Positions 4,009 through 6,441 of a stretch of 6,441 nucleotides of DNA are shown here, one piece after another. The notes below the pieces were generated by a model that was not told the DNA's origin, did no database searches, and was given only the letters and a program-made list of their open reading frames with translations. The position numbers and the translations under genes were made by a program. Position 1 is the stretch's first letter. The number at the start of each line of letters is the position of its first letter. Source of the stretch: an uncultured Ruminococcus sp. (GTDB lineage: Bacteria; Bacillota; Clostridia; Oscillospirales; Acutalibacteraceae); NCBI GenBank assembly GCA_902773035.1, contig CACYDB010000029.1, forward strand, positions 1 through 6,441. The letters are read 5' to 3'.

Positions 4009-6441
4009 ATGGGATTGTCTCCTATGATGCAGCAATATCTGAAAATCAAAGAAGAAAATAACGATTCTATCCTGTTTTTCCGTCTCGGAGATTTTTATGA
4101 GATGTTTTTTGACGATGCGAAGCTCGCTTCAAAGGAGCTTGAGTTGACCCTTACGGGCAGGGATTGCGGACTCGAGGAACGCGCTCCGATGTGCGGAGTT
4201 CCCTTCCACAGCTGTGAGAGCTATATCGCGAGACTTGTTCAAAAGGGCTACAAGGTCGCTATCTGCGAGCAGATGGAGGATCCGTCTCAGGCTAAAAATA
4301 TCGTTAAGCGCGATATCGTCCGAGTCGTAACTCCCGGTACGGTGATCGAGAGCAGTATGCTCGACGAAAGCTGTAACAACTACATCTGCTGCGCTTATTC
4401 CGAGGGTAAGAATGTCGCGATGTGCTTCTGCGATATTTCCACAGGAGAATTATACGTTACGGATTTCAAGGGTAAGGATATCTTTGAAAGAATAAAAAGT
4501 CAGCTTTCGCGCTACAATCCCCGGGAAATACTCATCGGCGGAGATATCGTCAAGCTTACCGAGCTCGCTTCATTCATAAAAGATAAGCTTTCTACCTCAG
4601 TGGAGATGCTTCCCGACGAAAGCTTCACCTACATAACCTGTCAGGATGTCGTGAAGAACCAATTCAAAACTGATTACAGCGTAATCGAGGACAAGCAGCT
4701 TATCGTGTCAGCTCTCGGAGCGCTTATTAATTATCTTAAACGCACTCAGATAACCGGACTTGAGAGAATCAACCACATAGACGTGTTTACCGAGAACCAG
4801 TTTATGAAGCTCGACTTCAACACTCAGCGTAACTTAGAGCTCACTCAGACAATGCTCAACAAGGAAAAACGCGGCTCGCTTTTATGGGTACTCGACAAGA
4901 CAAAGACTTCAATGGGTAAGCGACTGCTCAGAAGCTGGGTTGAAAAGCCGCTGATGAACGTAACCGCGATTATCAACCGTCAGAGCGCCGTCGAGGAGCT
5001 TGTCAACGACACTGTTCTAAGGCTCGACCTTACAGCCGCTCTTACGGGTATACTCGACATAGAGCGTATTATGACAAAGATTGTCTACGGTTCCGCTAAC
5101 GCCAGAGAACTGCGCTCCTTATGCTCTGCGATTGAAAAACTCCCTCAGATCAAAGGCTTCATAAGCGAATGTAAATCCACTCTGCTCAAAAAGCTTTACA
5201 AGGATTTGGATCCGCTTGAGGATATTTATAAGCTTATCGACGACGCGATTGTCGAGGAACCGCCGTTCTCCGTAAAAGAGGGCGGAATGATAAAGCGCGG
5301 CTATAACGAGGAGCTTGACCTCGTCAGCTCCGATATGAACGATTCCACAGGACTCCTTTCCAAGATTGAGGAGGAGGAGCGCAAGGCGACGGGAATCCCG
5401 AAGCTCAGAATAGGCTACAACCGTGTTTTCGGTTATTATATTGAGGTAACAAATTCCTATAAGGATATGGTACCCGAAACATACATCCGTAAGCAGACTC
5501 TCACTAACTGCGAGCGTTACATAACTCAGGAGCTTAAGGCGATCGAGGGAAGGATCCTCGGCGCGAAGGATAAGGCTATCGCGCTTGAGTACAGCATTTT
5601 TGATTCAATCAGAAAGCAAACCGCATCTCAGCTCGAACGTATTCAAAAGACCGCTAAGGCGATATCAAATATCGACGTTCTCTGTTCACTGGCAAATGTC
5701 GCGTCCGATAACCGATATATCCGTCCCGACGTCAATCTCGGCGATAGTATTATACTCAAGGACAGCCGTCATCCCGTTGTCGAAATGCTCTTGAAGGGCG
5801 CGCCCTTTGTGCCGAACGACGTATACCTCAACTGCGGCGCAAACAGAGTCGCTATTATCACGGGTCCGAATATGGCGGGTAAGTCAACATATATGCGACA
5901 GGTCGCGCTTATCGTGCTTATGGCTCAGATAGGCAGCTTTGTACCGGCTTCATCCGCTGAAATCGGAATCGTAGACAGCATTTTCACGCGAGTAGGCGCT
6001 TCCGACGATTTAGCCTCGGGTCAGTCCACCTTTATGGTAGAGATGAGCGAGGTCGCGAATATCGTTACAAACGCGACTAAAAAGTCACTTTTGATCCTTG
6101 ACGAGATAGGCAGAGGCACCTCCACCTTTGACGGTATGAGCATAGCCAGAGCCGTGCTTGAATACACGGCTGATAAAAAGCGTCTCGGAGCCAAGACGCT
6201 CTTTGCGACTCATTATCACGAGCTCACTGTTATGGAGGACATAATCGAAGGAGTCAACAACTACAATATCGCCGTCAAAAAGCACGGCGACGATATAACC
6301 TTCCTAAGACGCATTGTACCGGGAGGAGCCGACGACAGCTACGGCATAGAAGTAGCAAAGCTCGCAGGAATCCCGGATAATATAATCGACAGGGCAAAGG
6401 AGATTTTAGCCGATTTGGAAAGCGGAAAAAGCTCCGATATA
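4009..6441 (+). CDS. mutS: DNA mismatch repair protein MutS (3' end outside window)
   Basis: MutS binds base mismatches and small loops in new DNA and, with MutL, starts repair. The frame is open for 811 codons from ATG 4009 to the window edge without a stop; typical MutS has about 850-880 residues, so roughly the last 50 are missing. The N-terminal mismatch domain has LGDFYEMF, with F29 and E31 as the Phe-x-Glu pair that contacts mismatched bases. This identifies MutS1 rather than MutS2. Connector and lever/clamp regions follow (about 120-540), including the clamp and RIGYNRVFGYYIEV. The ATPase has Walker A GPNMAGKST (619-627), the signature DDLASGQSTFMVEMSE (from 666), Walker B LLILDE (D698, E699) with GRGTSTFDG, and the ATHYHEL histidine (H735). 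The ATG is preceded by AAAGGA (3994-3999) at 9 bases. It follows the YlbF-type gene by 33 bases with no terminator, so it is likely the third gene of the miaB operon. Confidence 0.98.
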   Translation, partial: MGLSPMMQQYLKIKEENNDSILFFRLGDFYEMFFDDAKLASKELELTLTGRDCGLEERAPMCGVPFHSCESYIARLVQKGYKVAICEQMEDPSQAKNIVKRDIVRVVTPGTVIESSMLDESCNNYICCAYSEGKNVAMCFCDISTGELYVTDFKGKDIFERIKSQLSRYNPREILIGGDIVKLTELASFIKDKLSTSVEMLPDESFTYITCQDVVKNQFKTDYSVIEDKQLIVSALGALINYLKRTQITGLERINHIDVFTENQFMKLDFNTQRNLELTQTMLNKEKRGSLLWVLDKTKTSMGKRLLRSWVEKPLMNVTAIINRQSAVEELVNDTVLRLDLTAALTGILDIERIMTKIVYGSANARELRSLCSAIEKLPQIKGFISECKSTLLKKLYKDLDPLEDIYKLIDDAIVEEPPFSVKEGGMIKRGYNEELDLVSSDMNDSTGLLSKIEEEERKATGIPKLRIGYNRVFGYYIEVTNSYKDMVPETYIRKQTLTNCERYITQELKAIEGRILGAKDKAIALEYSIFDSIRKQTASQLERIQKTAKAISNIDVLCSLANVASDNRYIRPDVNLGDSIILKDSRHPVVEMLLKGAPFVPNDVYLNCGANRVAIITGPNMAGKSTYMRQVALIVLMAQIGSFVPASSAEIGIVDSIFTRVGASDDLASGQSTFMVEMSEVANIVTNATKKSLLILDEIGRGTSTFDGMSIARAVLEYTADKKRLGAKTLFATHYHELTVMEDIIEGVNNYNIAVKKHGDDITFLRRIVPGGADDSYGIEVAKLAGIPDNIIDRAKEILADLESGKSSDI

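Noticed and set aside
4101..4106. T6 run near the start of mutS as a phase-variation tract
   Set aside because: Six bases encoding the expected Phe-Phe of the MEMFFDDA-like segment is too short for frequent slippage, and the frame is intact.
5371..5382. GAGGAGGAGGAG inside mutS as an internal ribosome binding site
   Set aside because: It encodes a run of Glu residues in the clamp region, and no plausible start codon leading to a separate reading frame follows at a suitable distance.

Overview
The window looks like a piece of chromosome from a spore-forming Clostridia bacterium, probably in the Ruminococcaceae/Oscillospiraceae area. The evidence is a YunB-family sporulation protein, a CD1247-type zinc-ribbon protein directly after efp, a YlbF-family protein between miaB and mutS, strong purine-rich Shine-Dalgarno sites, and a moderate GC content with AT-rich intergenic gaps. 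The taxonomic call is inference; no rRNA or other marker is present.

Layout: all six genes read on the + strand and fall into three blocks. Block 1 (1-1409) holds the 3' end of an M24 Xaa-Pro peptidase, a short gap with a near-consensus sigma-A promoter, efp (elongation factor P) and a CD1247-like acidic zinc-ribbon protein, closed by an intrinsic terminator. Block 2 (1410-2048) is yunB alone. Its ribosome binding site lies inside the 3' arm of the preceding terminator hairpin, and a candidate promoter would start transcription inside the 5' arm. Block 3 (2092-6441) begins with an extended -10 promoter embedded in an imperfect inverted repeat. It continues with miaB (tRNA methylthiotransferase, TTG start), an overlapping YlbF/RicA-type gene with a cysteine-rich tail, and mutS (DNA mismatch recognition), which runs off the right edge.

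How the genes relate: the peptidase and EF-P serve proline metabolism and translation of polyproline stretches, and the peptidase-efp pairing is common in Firmicutes. miaB, the YlbF-type gene and mutS follow the Bacillus order miaB(ymcB)-ricA(ymcA)-(cotE)-mutS-mutL, so mutL is the expected gene beyond the edge. Every protein family here is known, and I see no new defence, mobile or biosynthetic system. The points worth a second look are regulatory (the terminator/RBS overlap before yunB and the repeated CRCAAAAT elements around the miaB promoter) or concern cysteine-rich tails on two small proteins. There is no stretch over 300 bases without a gene, and I see no RNA gene, CRISPR array or mobile element.
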